Source of the DNA: Candidatus Njordarchaeota archaeon
Lineage (GTDB): Archaea; Asgardarchaeota; Njordarchaeia; Njordarchaeales; Njordarchaeaceae
Reading direction: 5' to 3'
NCBI GenBank assembly: GCA_029856625.1
Contig: JAHKLG010000054.1
Span: 1 to 7,860 of the forward strand
Length of the DNA: 7,860 bases
Position 1 is the stretch's first letter; each line of letters opens with the position of its first letter. The notes below the pieces were generated by a model that had not been told where the DNA came from, did no database searches, and was given only the letters and a program-made list of their open reading frames with translations. Positions 1 through 6,401 of this stretch are shown piece by piece. Position numbers and translations under genes: made by a program.

Positions 1-1174
1 AGGAGACATAAATGGAGATGGGATTAATGAAATCCTACTGATACTTGATAGGATAGAAAAAAACATGCTTATCCTTAAGGAGAATAAAATAACCTTCTCA
101 TTAGACTCTTATCCCGCATCTAAAGGTCTAACAATCGGTAATGCCCTTGGCCATGGAGATGGAGACATTGTAGCCAGAATAGGCCGTGAAAACGTCTCTC
201 TGATAGTCCACGTCCCCAGAATCTCCGCTCCAAGATTTATTACTCACCAATCAGAATTCCCAGTCCATATAATATCCACAAAGACCAGCAAAATTAAGCT
301 CCAAAATAGCCCACACATCAGCATTCCATCTACTAAACTGAAGAGCAAGACTAAGAAATATAGTATAGGCCATGTAACGTTTAGTACATATCTTTGCAAG
401 ACTGTTCATGAAGGTGAAGCTCACTTAGCAATCATGCTATCTGAGAAGAAGAAAAAGATCCTTCTAAAGAGACCATTGTTCATTCTTTCAAAGGATACCA
501 TTGGAGAGAACACTATTGGCTTAGAAATCTGCGACGAAGATGTTATACGGTTTAAAGTCCCGCATTCTCAACTCTTATCTTTTACTACTAAGCGCTTCAC
601 TACCAAGATAACCCCATGCCGAGGAGGGAATAAAATATACTTATCTCTTAATTCACCGATATGGCTGGATAAAGCTAAACTCGAGATAAAGAAAGACGAG
701 AAAGTGATTACTCGAGACATATTCTTACTGATTCAGAGAGCATTAGAAGTTTTTCTGAAACAACGCGAATTTTACTATAGTATTGATATCATGGAAGTAA
801 TTCTTAAGAATAGATCTAACTTAGATTTGCATGTTAGTATATCAGCCTATTCTCCCATCAGCTTAGCTCAAAAGATCGCTATAAAGCTTAATCCTAAAAA
901 AGAAAAACGATTAAAAATACCTTTTAAAGTAAAGAAACTAGAGGATTACAGAGTTGATATTTCTTCTGGGCTCATAATTACTTATAAGGGTATTAAAGAA
1001 CACGTTATTAAAGTACCGTTTAAAGCTACCATTGTTAATGTACAAAAAATCAAGGAAAAATATTCTAGATTGATAGATTCTGGAGTACCAAAGGAGAAGG
1101 CAATAGAGGTTATAGCCGAGAATATCAGATTGTCAAAAGAAGAAATAATTAAAATTATCACAAAAACGTACTAG
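1..1174 (+). CDS. Large beta-rich protein with FG-GAP-like propeller end, beta-sandwich and C-terminal helical domain (5' truncated)
   Basis: The frame is open from base 2 with no stop before the ATG at 65, and the codons before that ATG read GDINGDGINEILLIL. That is an FG-GAP/integrin-type calcium loop (DxNGDGxxE followed by a hydrophobic strand), so the gene starts outside the window and the ATG at 65 is internal. Numbering from that ATG, residues 1-230 are mostly short beta strands with several Lys-rich turns. Residues about 238-328 look like one Ig-like or appendage-like beta-sandwich with a repeated IPFKV/VPFKA strand. Residues 329-369 are predicted helical, with the pattern LIDSGVPKEKAIEVIAEN then LSKEEIIKII, resembling a small UBA- or HTH-like bundle. 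No membrane segment is visible. Specific function is unknown. The propeller assignment upstream is inference from one loop; the beta-rich architecture is clearer. Confidence 0.8.
   Translation, partial: GDINGDGINEILLILDRIEKNMLILKENKITFSLDSYPASKGLTIGNALGHGDGDIVARIGRENVSLIVHVPRISAPRFITHQSEFPVHIISTKTSKIKLQNSPHISIPSTKLKSKTKKYSIGHVTFSTYLCKTVHEGEAHLAIMLSEKKKKILLKRPLFILSKDTIGENTIGLEICDEDVIRFKVPHSQLLSFTTKRFTTKITPCRGGNKIYLSLNSPIWLDKAKLEIKKDEKVITRDIFLLIQRALEVFLKQREFYYSIDIMEVILKNRSNLDLHVSISAYSPISLAQKIAIKLNPKKEKRLKIPFKVKKLEDYRVDISSGLIITYKGIKEHVIKVPFKATIVNVQKIKEKYSRLIDSGVPKEKAIEVIAENIRLSKEEIIKIITKTY
1144..1158 (+). promoter_or_regulatory. Possible TATA element for the C/D sRNA
   Basis: An AT-rich stretch (ATAATTAAAATTATC) lies inside the last codons of the upstream gene. 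Its centre is about 40 bp before box C, so an archaeal start site about 26 bp downstream would fall near 1180, a few bases before the sRNA. The sRNA could equally be cut from read-through of the upstream mRNA, because the stop codon is only 17 bp before box C. The call rests on position and composition alone. Confidence 0.25.
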
Positions 1175-1191
1175 AATTAGTAGTATACGGC

Positions 1192-1243
1192 ATGATGAGC
1201 CGGGATCTCACTGATATCCCATGAGGACTAATCCCCTTTCTGA
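1192..1243 (+). ncRNA. Candidate archaeal C/D box sRNA (2'-O-methylation guide)
   Basis: The order of boxes is right for a double-guide C/D sRNA. Box C is ATGATGA at 1192-1198 (consensus RUGAUGA, exact). Box D' is CTGA at 1211-1214. Box C' is ATGAGGA at 1221-1227 (one mismatch). Box D is CTGA at 1240-1243. Both guide intervals, 1199-1210 and 1228-1239, are 12 nt, and the total is 52 nt; both values are typical of archaeal C/D sRNAs bound by L7Ae, Nop5 and fibrillarin. The D'-C' spacer is 6 nt, slightly long. The D guide (CTAATCCCCTTT) is complementary to AAAGGGGAUUAG, close to the 790-loop strand of 16S rRNA. The D' guide is complementary to UGAGAUCCCGGC, a target I do not recognise. The terminal stem is weak. 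The gene lies 17 bp after the upstream stop codon and overlaps the 3' end of the Toprim gene in antisense, a placement known for archaeal C/D sRNAs. Confidence 0.65.
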
Positions 1244-1663
1244 TTTTAAATATAGATTAAGAGGAGCTTTTTCAAGCAATTGTTCAGTATAAAATCTTAA
1301 ATCTTCGATACAGCTAATTCGTCCAAGCACCTTCTTTATTTCTTCTCGTAACCCTTCAAGAACTTTTATCCCAGCGTTTTTGAGGAAAAAGGCTAGCTCC
1401 CAAGCTTTTTTCTCACCCATCTTATCAAAATCTGTTAAAATTATAACTTTTTTTACACCTTCACTCGTAATCAAATCGGCAATAAGCGAAGCACTTCTCT
1501 CGCTACATGTGTATATTTTTCCTTCAACAAAAAGCTCTCTGAGCACTATATAATCATGCTTACCTTCAACTACGATCGCAGCACCTTCTCTCGTCTCTTC
1601 TAGTAATTTAGTCCACACTTCCCAGAACTTCAAGGGATCTATTCTATTAACCTTTCTACGCAT
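1208..1663 (-). CDS. UPF0292 family Toprim-domain protein
   Basis: A 151-residue protein consisting of one Toprim fold. Residues 28-44 (AAIVVEGKHDYIVLREL) carry the conserved acidic residue E33. Residues 73-82 (VIILTDFDKM) carry the DxD pair D78/D80 that binds divalent metal in Toprim nucleases, primases and topoisomerases. The stretch LREEIKKVLGRISCIEDLRFY at 105-125 fits the C-terminal part of archaeal UPF0292/COG1658 'small primase-like' proteins, related to RNase M5 Toprim domains. The true substrate is not established; nucleic-acid cleavage or processing is an inference. The start is ATG at 1661-1663, with GTGA six bases upstream on the minus strand. The last 11 codons (residues 141-151) and the stop lie antisense inside the C/D sRNA candidate and are beyond the conserved core. 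The gene is convergent with the upstream gene and divergent from tldD. Confidence 0.85.
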   Translation of the reverse strand: MRRKVNRIDPLKFWEVWTKLLEETREGAAIVVEGKHDYIVLRELFVEGKIYTCSERSASLIADLITSEGVKKVIILTDFDKMGEKKAWELAFFLKNAGIKVLEGLREEIKKVLGRISCIEDLRFYTEQLLEKAPLNLYLKSERGLVLMGYQ

Positions 1664-1693
1664 GTAACGTCACATATTACTTAGTCTTTGCTT

Positions 1694-1738
1694 ATACAGA
1701 TTTCTTGAAAATATTAAAAGTATTAAATTTATCTGTAT
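1694..1738. repeat. 8-bp inverted repeat spanning the divergent promoter region
   Basis: ATACAGAT at 1694-1701 and its exact reverse complement ATCTGTAT at 1731-1738 flank a 29-bp, almost pure A/T segment that must hold the promoters of both the Toprim gene (minus) and tldD (plus). The layout is compatible with a two-site operator. Eight bases in AT-rich DNA can match by chance, so this is weak. Confidence 0.25.
1715..1731 (+). promoter_or_regulatory. Probable BRE/TATA promoter of tldDE
   Basis: A purine-rich AAAAG (1716-1720) followed by TATTAAATTTA (1721-1731) resembles an archaeal BRE plus TATA box. A start site about 26 bp from its centre would be near 1752, giving a short leader that still contains the GGGTGA ribosome site. 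The same AT-rich block probably also drives the Toprim gene on the minus strand, with TATA candidates near 1707-1720 or 1690-1696. Confidence 0.4.
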
Positions 1739-1755
1739 CAAATTGAGGCTACCCT

Positions 1756-1761
1756 GGGTGA
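1756..1761 (+). promoter_or_regulatory. Shine-Dalgarno site deciding the TTG start of tldD
   Basis: GGGTGA ends six bases before TTG at 1768 and is complementary to the usual archaeal 16S 3' end. No ATG near it gives a TldD-like N-terminus, so the TTG is accepted as the start. Confidence 0.6.
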
Positions 1762-1767
1762 AATACA

Positions 1768-3204
1768 TTGGGAGACTCTATTTTTGATGAAGAAATTGCT
1801 GCATTCGCTGTAGATTACGCTACTTCGTTAGGAGCAAGATACGCCGAAGTAAGAATACAACGGGATGCTACTCAGCAATATCTCGTAAAAAATGGCCAGT
1901 TAGAAACAGCTGGTTTTTACGAAGACATCGGATTAAGCATCAGAGTACTAGTTGATGGTTCATTGGGTTTTGCTTCTACGGACCAATGGAATAATCGTGA
2001 AGCTATCAAGAGAATTGTTAATGATGCAATTAAGCTCGCCAGAGCGCATAAGCGAGGAGATGTATCCTTAAGTTCTGAGGAAACCTACATTATAAAATAT
2101 GAAGTAAAGTCCAAAATTGATCCTCGTAACATAGATCTTATGGAGAAGATAGGTTACCTCTTAGAACTTGACAAAATTATTCAAGAGGCGGATGAGAACG
2201 CAAAGTATCCAAACCGCATGCTATCTATTAGCGAAACGATCACAGACAAATTCTTCAAAAATAGCGAAGGAACAGAAATCATAAGTAGCGTACCTCGAAT
2301 CTCTTTTTTCGTATTCTTTGTAACTGCTGTTAATAATCAATTCGATACTAGATTTCTTCAATTCGGGGAGTCTAGAGGCTGGGAAGCGATTAAAGAATGG
2401 AATTTAGAGGACACTTTAAGGGAAGAAGCAAGAAGTATGGCAACGATTCTTAGAGAAGGAAAAACTCCCCCAGAGGGTGAAATTGATGTAGTTATAGGGT
2501 CAGAGGTTTCTGGCCTAGCTGCTCATGAATGTGTTGGCCACCCGTACGAAGCTGATAGGATACTAGGTAGAGAGGGAGCACAAGCCGGCGAATCTTTTGT
2601 TGATCCAGACATGCTTGGTAAGAAAGTGGGCAGTGAGGCATTAACCGTAATTGATGATCCTACATTACCTAATAGTTATGGTTTTTATCTGTACGATGAT
2701 GAGGGAGTAAAAGCTCGTCCAAGATATTTGATACATAGAGGAGTCATAAAGGAGTTTCTTCACAATCGTGAAACCGCAAACAGGTTTGGCATAAAAAGTA
2801 ATGCTGCTGCACGGGCAAGCGCTTACAATAGAGAACCAATAGTTAGAATGGCTAATACCTATATAGCTCCTGGAGATTACTCATTCGAAGAACTCCTTGA
2901 GGACATAAAGCTTGGAATTTACATGAAATCGTTCGGAGAATGGAACATTGATGATAAAAGATATAACATGAGATTCGTTGGAAAGGAATCATGGCTCATA
3001 AGGAATGGAGAGTTGACAGAGCCCGTCAGAAATCCAATTCTTGAAATAACAACTCCCGGCTTCTATAGAAGCATAGATGCTGTCGATAAAAATCTTGAGT
3101 TCTATGCCGCTACATGCGGAAAAGGAGACCCAGGTCAGGGAGTACCAGTCTGGGTTGGAGGTCCCAATGTGCGATTACGTGGTATTAGAGTGCTTAAATT
3201 ATAA
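1768..3204 (+). CDS. tldD: TldD, metalloprotease subunit of the TldD/TldE complex
   Basis: The 478-residue length is normal for TldD. The catalytic zinc site is complete: HECVGH at residues 253-258 is the family's HExxxH motif, and C450 in ATCGKGDPGQ provides the third ligand near the C-terminus, followed by the typical VWVGGPNVRL ending. N-terminal residues 1-230 match the substrate-chamber half (GARYAEVRIQ; ENGQ-like NGQLE at 42-46). In bacteria TldD pairs with TldE to form a heterodimeric protease that degrades unfolded or modified peptides, such as the microcin B17 leader and the CcdA antitoxin. The archaeal substrate is unknown. The start is TTG with GGGTGA six bases upstream. It is the first gene of a tldD-tldE operon with about 12 bp between stop and the next start. 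There is no signal peptide, so it is cytoplasmic. No precursor-peptide gene is seen alongside it. Confidence 0.95.
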   Translation: MGDSIFDEEIAAFAVDYATSLGARYAEVRIQRDATQQYLVKNGQLETAGFYEDIGLSIRVLVDGSLGFASTDQWNNREAIKRIVNDAIKLARAHKRGDVSLSSEETYIIKYEVKSKIDPRNIDLMEKIGYLLELDKIIQEADENAKYPNRMLSISETITDKFFKNSEGTEIISSVPRISFFVFFVTAVNNQFDTRFLQFGESRGWEAIKEWNLEDTLREEARSMATILREGKTPPEGEIDVVIGSEVSGLAAHECVGHPYEADRILGREGAQAGESFVDPDMLGKKVGSEALTVIDDPTLPNSYGFYLYDDEGVKARPRYLIHRGVIKEFLHNRETANRFGIKSNAAARASAYNREPIVRMANTYIAPGDYSFEELLEDIKLGIYMKSFGEWNIDDKRYNMRFVGKESWLIRNGELTEPVRNPILEITTPGFYRSIDAVDKNLEFYAATCGKGDPGQGVPVWVGGPNVRLRGIRVLKL

Positions 3205-3216
3205 AGGGTGAGAATG

Positions 3217-4566
3217 TTGTTTGAAATTGATGAAATTTCAGAAATACTCGCTCCACTCACTGATAAGTTGCGTGAAAAATTCGATGGATACGCTCTTAAA
3301 GTAGAATCCGTCCTAGCTAGACAAGTTAGATTCGCTGTGAATAAAATATCTGTAACGAAAACTTGGGATGAAACAACTCTTAATTTCTTAGTAGAGAAAA
3401 GCAAGAGAACTTTTATATTTTCGCTTAAATATTCCTCACAGGAGAAGATTCCGCAAGCATTAGATGCCGCTTTAAAAATCATAGAGAAAATGCCACCCCG
3501 AGAAAACTATGCCCCCTTACCAGAACCCGCAAAAGAGTATCCTTCAATTTCTAAGATTTTCGATAAAACATTAATTGAACACCCCGAGAAAATTGTAGGA
3601 CTAGCCGAGCAAATTATAGAAACTGGCGTAAGTGAGGGAGCCAAGAGAATCGCTGGTACTGTCCGAGCAGATATTATCCATGAAGTACTATTAACTTCCG
3701 CTGGCGTAGAAAAAAGCATGAAAAAATCCAGAATTTATGCTGACGTGAGAGCTTTTTGTGATAAAGATGCTACTGGTCATGCATCGATGGCTGCCGCCAA
3801 CCTCTCTTCTATTAATGGAGAATTGATTGCTAGCTTAGCTGCTAGCGATGCTAAGCGCTCCATGAATGCAAAAAGATTAGAGCCCGGGGTGTATAAGACA
3901 CTATTCACAATCGATGCCGCTGCATCCCTTCTTAATTTAATCGGTGACGCCGCGTCAGCATTTAATGTAGATGCAGGATTTTCATTTTTCATAAACAAAA
4001 AGGGAAAGAAGATAGCCCCAGAGAATGTTAGCATCATTGATAATGCATGTTTACCAGATGGTTATGGTAGCCGACAATATGATGAGGAAGGAGTACCGAC
4101 AAGAGATAATTATATCATCAGAAATGGAGTTCTTGAGAAATTTCTTCATAATAGGTTCACAGCTAAGAAATTTAGGGACGAATTAACTGGAAATGCTGGA
4201 TGGATTTTTCCCCATGCTTGGGAAATTGAGATGTCTCCTGGTGACATTTTAAGTGATGAATTATTAGATGTTCTAGGAACAGGACTAGTAATTAGTAATA
4301 TTACATACATTAGGTTCCAGAATCATGTTATTGGAGATTTCTCTGGTATCATAAGAGACGGGGTGTTTTTCGTTAAGAATGGAGAAGTAAAATATGCTGT
4401 TAAGGGGCTTAGATTAAGTGACAACATGCCCCGTATTTTAGCAAATATTACGGGAATTGGAAGAGAAAGACGCCAAGTATTTCACTGGTGGTTGGAACAT
4501 GGCATACCAGTGGTTACTCCAGCATTTATCGTCGAGAAGGTACGATATACAAGTGCTACTAAGTAG
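3217..4566 (+). CDS. tldE: TldE/PmbA, non-catalytic partner subunit of TldD
   Basis: The length is about 450 residues, with the overall TldD/PmbA fold but no HExxxH. Conserved family stretches include LPDGYGSRQYDEEGVPTR and the following IIRNGVLEKFLHNRFTAK, then a GNAGW and a late SGIIRDGVFFVKNGE. In the known complex TldE forms one wall of the peptide chamber and the zinc is held by TldD. Three starts are possible: GTG 3208, ATG 3214 and TTG 3217. The GGGTGA ribosome site at 3206-3211 overlaps the GTG and lies 2 nt before the ATG and 5 nt before the TTG. The TTG therefore matches the spacing used by the neighbouring genes and is chosen, although ATG is possible. It is translated with tldD. 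Its stop codon lies inside the 3' end of rpoF on the other strand (8-bp convergent overlap). Confidence 0.93.
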   Translation: MFEIDEISEILAPLTDKLREKFDGYALKVESVLARQVRFAVNKISVTKTWDETTLNFLVEKSKRTFIFSLKYSSQEKIPQALDAALKIIEKMPPRENYAPLPEPAKEYPSISKIFDKTLIEHPEKIVGLAEQIIETGVSEGAKRIAGTVRADIIHEVLLTSAGVEKSMKKSRIYADVRAFCDKDATGHASMAAANLSSINGELIASLAASDAKRSMNAKRLEPGVYKTLFTIDAAASLLNLIGDAASAFNVDAGFSFFINKKGKKIAPENVSIIDNACLPDGYGSRQYDEEGVPTRDNYIIRNGVLEKFLHNRFTAKKFRDELTGNAGWIFPHAWEIEMSPGDILSDELLDVLGTGLVISNITYIRFQNHVIGDFSGIIRDGVFFVKNGEVKYAVKGLRLSDNMPRILANITGIGRERRQVFHWWLEHGIPVVTPAFIVEKVRYTSATK

Positions 4567-5002
4567 ACTCTTCTTCCTCTTCTTTTTCCTCTAAAACCTC
4601 TTTCGATTTTTTCCAGTATTCCCTTAAGACACTTAAGAGCTCTCTAACAAATTTTTCCCTCTCCTCACTCTCCAATTTTCCACCAATTTTTTCTATTTGT
4701 TTTAAGAAAGGCTCTAGCTCATCAACCGTTACTGGTAAGACATTAACTAATTGAACAGCTACTATCCGCGGTATTTTAAATTTGTTCAGGAGTATGTTTA
4801 ATAATTGCTCACTGTCCTCTTTAGATAGCTTAACTATCGATGTTGCATATTCATATGTCCTTCTTTGATCCGTACTCTCCCAGTGTTTCCCTTTGCGCCG
4901 CTTTTCGAGGAGATCAATTAATTCCCATAAAGTCAGCGGTACTTCCTCTAAAATTCCACTATTCTCCACTTCTCTAAATACCATCACGTCCACCTTAGCC
5001 AT
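4559..5002 (-). CDS. rpoF: DNA-directed RNA polymerase subunit Rpb4 (RpoF)
   Basis: Rpb4 partners Rpb7 (RpoE) to form the polymerase stalk, which helps promoter opening and binds the transcript. The protein shows TLWELIDLLEKRRK (N-terminal helix), RRTYEYATSIVKLSKEDSEQLLNILL (central helix pair) and the family-typical AVQLVNVLPVTVDELEPFL before an HRDC-like helical end. At 147 residues it is longer than most archaeal RpoF (about 110-120). The excess is at both ends, including an acidic tail EEKEEEEEST. The start is uncertain: ATG at 5002 has only a weak AAAGG upstream, whereas the in-frame ATG at 4984 has AAGGTG six bases before it and would give 141 residues. A TATA-like CTATACTT at 5033-5040 (minus) would serve either start. 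The frequent archaeal neighbours of rpoF (L21e, DUF655, KsgA) are absent. Confidence 0.88.
   Translation of the reverse strand: MAKVDVMVFREVENSGILEEVPLTLWELIDLLEKRRKGKHWESTDQRRTYEYATSIVKLSKEDSEQLLNILLNKFKIPRIVAVQLVNVLPVTVDELEPFLKQIEKIGGKLESEEREKFVRELLSVLREYWKKSKEVLEEKEEEEEST
4583..4612 (+). terminator. Possible T-rich terminator of the tldDE transcript
   Basis: Just past the tldE stop, the plus strand is pyrimidine-rich with T runs at 4583-4587 and 4607-4612. Archaeal RNA polymerase can stop at oligo-T tracts without a hairpin. The tract exists because the opposite strand encodes the Lys/Glu-rich tail of RpoF. No hairpin is seen. Confidence 0.35.
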
Positions 5003-5050
5003 AAACCTTTATTTAAAAATAAGTACTGTGACAAGTATAGTTACTCGCCA

Positions 5051-5065
5051 GAAGTAATTTAAATC
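5051..5065 (+). promoter_or_regulatory. Probable TATA promoter of the propeller gene
   Basis: GAAGTAATTTAAATC has a purine-rich left part and an AT-rich box. It would place transcription start near 5085 and give a leader of about 30 nt before the GTG at 5117. It lies in the divergent spacer shared with rpoF. Confidence 0.35.
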
Positions 5066-5116
5066 TCTCCTCAGCATTTCATTCTACTCTCATAGCTTGA
5101 CTAATGGTGTAACAAG

Positions 5117-6268
5117 GTGCCTCTCTGGCGTCCCTTTACTGATATCATAACTAATGTTCGCGCCGTCATTATTGATGATAATATAGGAGCTATTGCGAGT
5201 AGCTACGATAGGAGAATAAGTATTTTATCGCATGATGCATCTAAATTGCATACATTAAGATTGCCAGAGCCCATAGAATTAGATTCTTTAGTGACCCTTC
5301 CATCAACTATGCGGGATATTAGGAGGATTCGGCACATATTTGTTGGAGGTGCTCGTAAAGGAGGAGTTATTTACTCTCTTTCCACATCAATATTGCAGAT
5401 AATTAATGAAGAAAAAATCTCTCAGCAATCTTTTGGTGGAATCACTTTTATCAAGGCATTCAACATCGGAGAGATAGAGATAATTACTGCAGGAGCTCCA
5501 GAGGCTTTCTGGATGGCATTTTATAAAGACGGGAAAATCGTAGAAAAATTCAAAATAAACTGTGAAGGCTCGCCAATTGAAGCTACATTGCGTCCAGAAC
5601 ACACCACTATCCTTTTTGCTCTCGCAGAGATGCATAGCAAAAAAATCTCTATTTATCTATTAAACAACTCAACAAGCAAGAAAAACGTGGAGATAAAGCA
5701 TCAATTTAGAATAAAAGAAAATCCAGCATTCATTCGTTTTATTTCCCTAGAAGATAATACTGAGGAACCTTATCTGCTTATAGGGGATAGAAGCGGCAGA
5801 ATCTCTCTAAGAAAATTAAATGGTGAAAAAGTGTGGAGCCAGTTTCTTGGAGAGCCGTTAGCTTGGCGGAGAGTACTAATAGAAGATATTAATGATGATG
5901 GTGAAATAGAAATAATAGTTGGTTGTCAAACTGGCGTCGAAGATCTCTCTAAGAAAAGTCTTTCTCCTTTGTTTATCCTTAACTGGAATAGCGAAATTTT
6001 ATCAAAAGCCACCGTAAAAGGATGGATAAAAGATTTTCGCATAATAGATCAGGATGATAAAAAGTTACTACTAGTTGCTGCTGGTAAAAGAATATATCTA
6101 TTTGCATTAGGAGACAATTTACTTAAAGAGGAAAGAGTTATAAAATTCGAGAAAGCAATATGGAGCATTGATCTTCTAGAAGTAAATGAAGCGTTATACC
6201 TAATATTAGGATTTGCAGATGGAGAAATAGGGTTTGCAAGAATAGAGGAAAAAAATGTGATAATCTAA
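5117..6268 (+). CDS. Cytoplasmic beta-propeller protein with FG-GAP-like repeat
   Basis: A 383-residue protein made almost entirely of seven or eight similar units of about 40-50 residues. Each unit has a hydrophobic strand, an acidic turn, a strand ending in G, then a G/D-x-I strand. Clear copies are FNIGEIEIITAG (116-126), YLLIGDRSGRISLRKLNGE (219-237), EDINDDGEIEIIVG (256-269), LLLVAAGKRIYLFALGD (317-333) and YLILGFADGEIGFARIEE (361-378). The DINDDG unit at 257-262 is an FG-GAP-type calcium loop. Proteins of this kind are usually scaffolds; I cannot name a partner. No signal peptide or membrane segment is present, so it is probably intracellular. The GTG start has GGTG seven bases upstream, and an in-frame stop at 5102 leaves no earlier start. 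It is divergent from rpoF. It shares the DINxDG motif with the truncated gene at the start of the window. Confidence 0.82.
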   Translation: MPLWRPFTDIITNVRAVIIDDNIGAIASSYDRRISILSHDASKLHTLRLPEPIELDSLVTLPSTMRDIRRIRHIFVGGARKGGVIYSLSTSILQIINEEKISQQSFGGITFIKAFNIGEIEIITAGAPEAFWMAFYKDGKIVEKFKINCEGSPIEATLRPEHTTILFALAEMHSKKISIYLLNNSTSKKNVEIKHQFRIKENPAFIRFISLEDNTEEPYLLIGDRSGRISLRKLNGEKVWSQFLGEPLAWRRVLIEDINDDGEIEIIVGCQTGVEDLSKKSLSPLFILNWNSEILSKATVKGWIKDFRIIDQDDKKLLLVAAGKRIYLFALGDNLLKEERVIKFEKAIWSIDLLEVNEALYLILGFADGEIGFARIEEKNVII

Positions 6269-6401
6269 CATAATTTGTCGGCACCGATGATTAATAATAA
6301 TTATACTTAACGAAATTGAAAAGTCAGAATTAACTTGTTTGTCAAAAAGTTAGGATTGGAGGAATTAAATAAAGATTAGCATGCCACTTGGGGCGAGATA
6401 A
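6269..6401. other. Intergenic spacer before the aldolase gene
   Basis: This 133-bp gap is the longest gene-free stretch. It holds AT-rich TATA candidates on the plus strand at about 6292-6306 (AATAATTATACTTA) and at 6363-6371 (ATTAAATAA), the latter about 35 bp before the aldolase start. GGGCGA at 6391-6396 is the likely ribosome site. I see no RNA gene, convincing hairpin or ORF in it. Confidence 0.4.

Noticed and set aside
65..67. ATG as the start of the first gene
   Set aside because: The frame is open to the window edge and encodes a recognisable DINGDG repeat loop upstream, so this ATG is internal.
3135..4037. Three minus-strand ORFs (3135-3482, 3507-3719, 3777-4037) within tldD/tldE
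   Set aside because: They lie opposite well-conserved tldE/tldD coding sequence and their translations show no family resemblance; they are shadows.
6277..6286. TCGG/CCGA mini-palindrome after the propeller gene as a terminator
   Set aside because: The loop would be two bases and no T run follows; not a believable hairpin.
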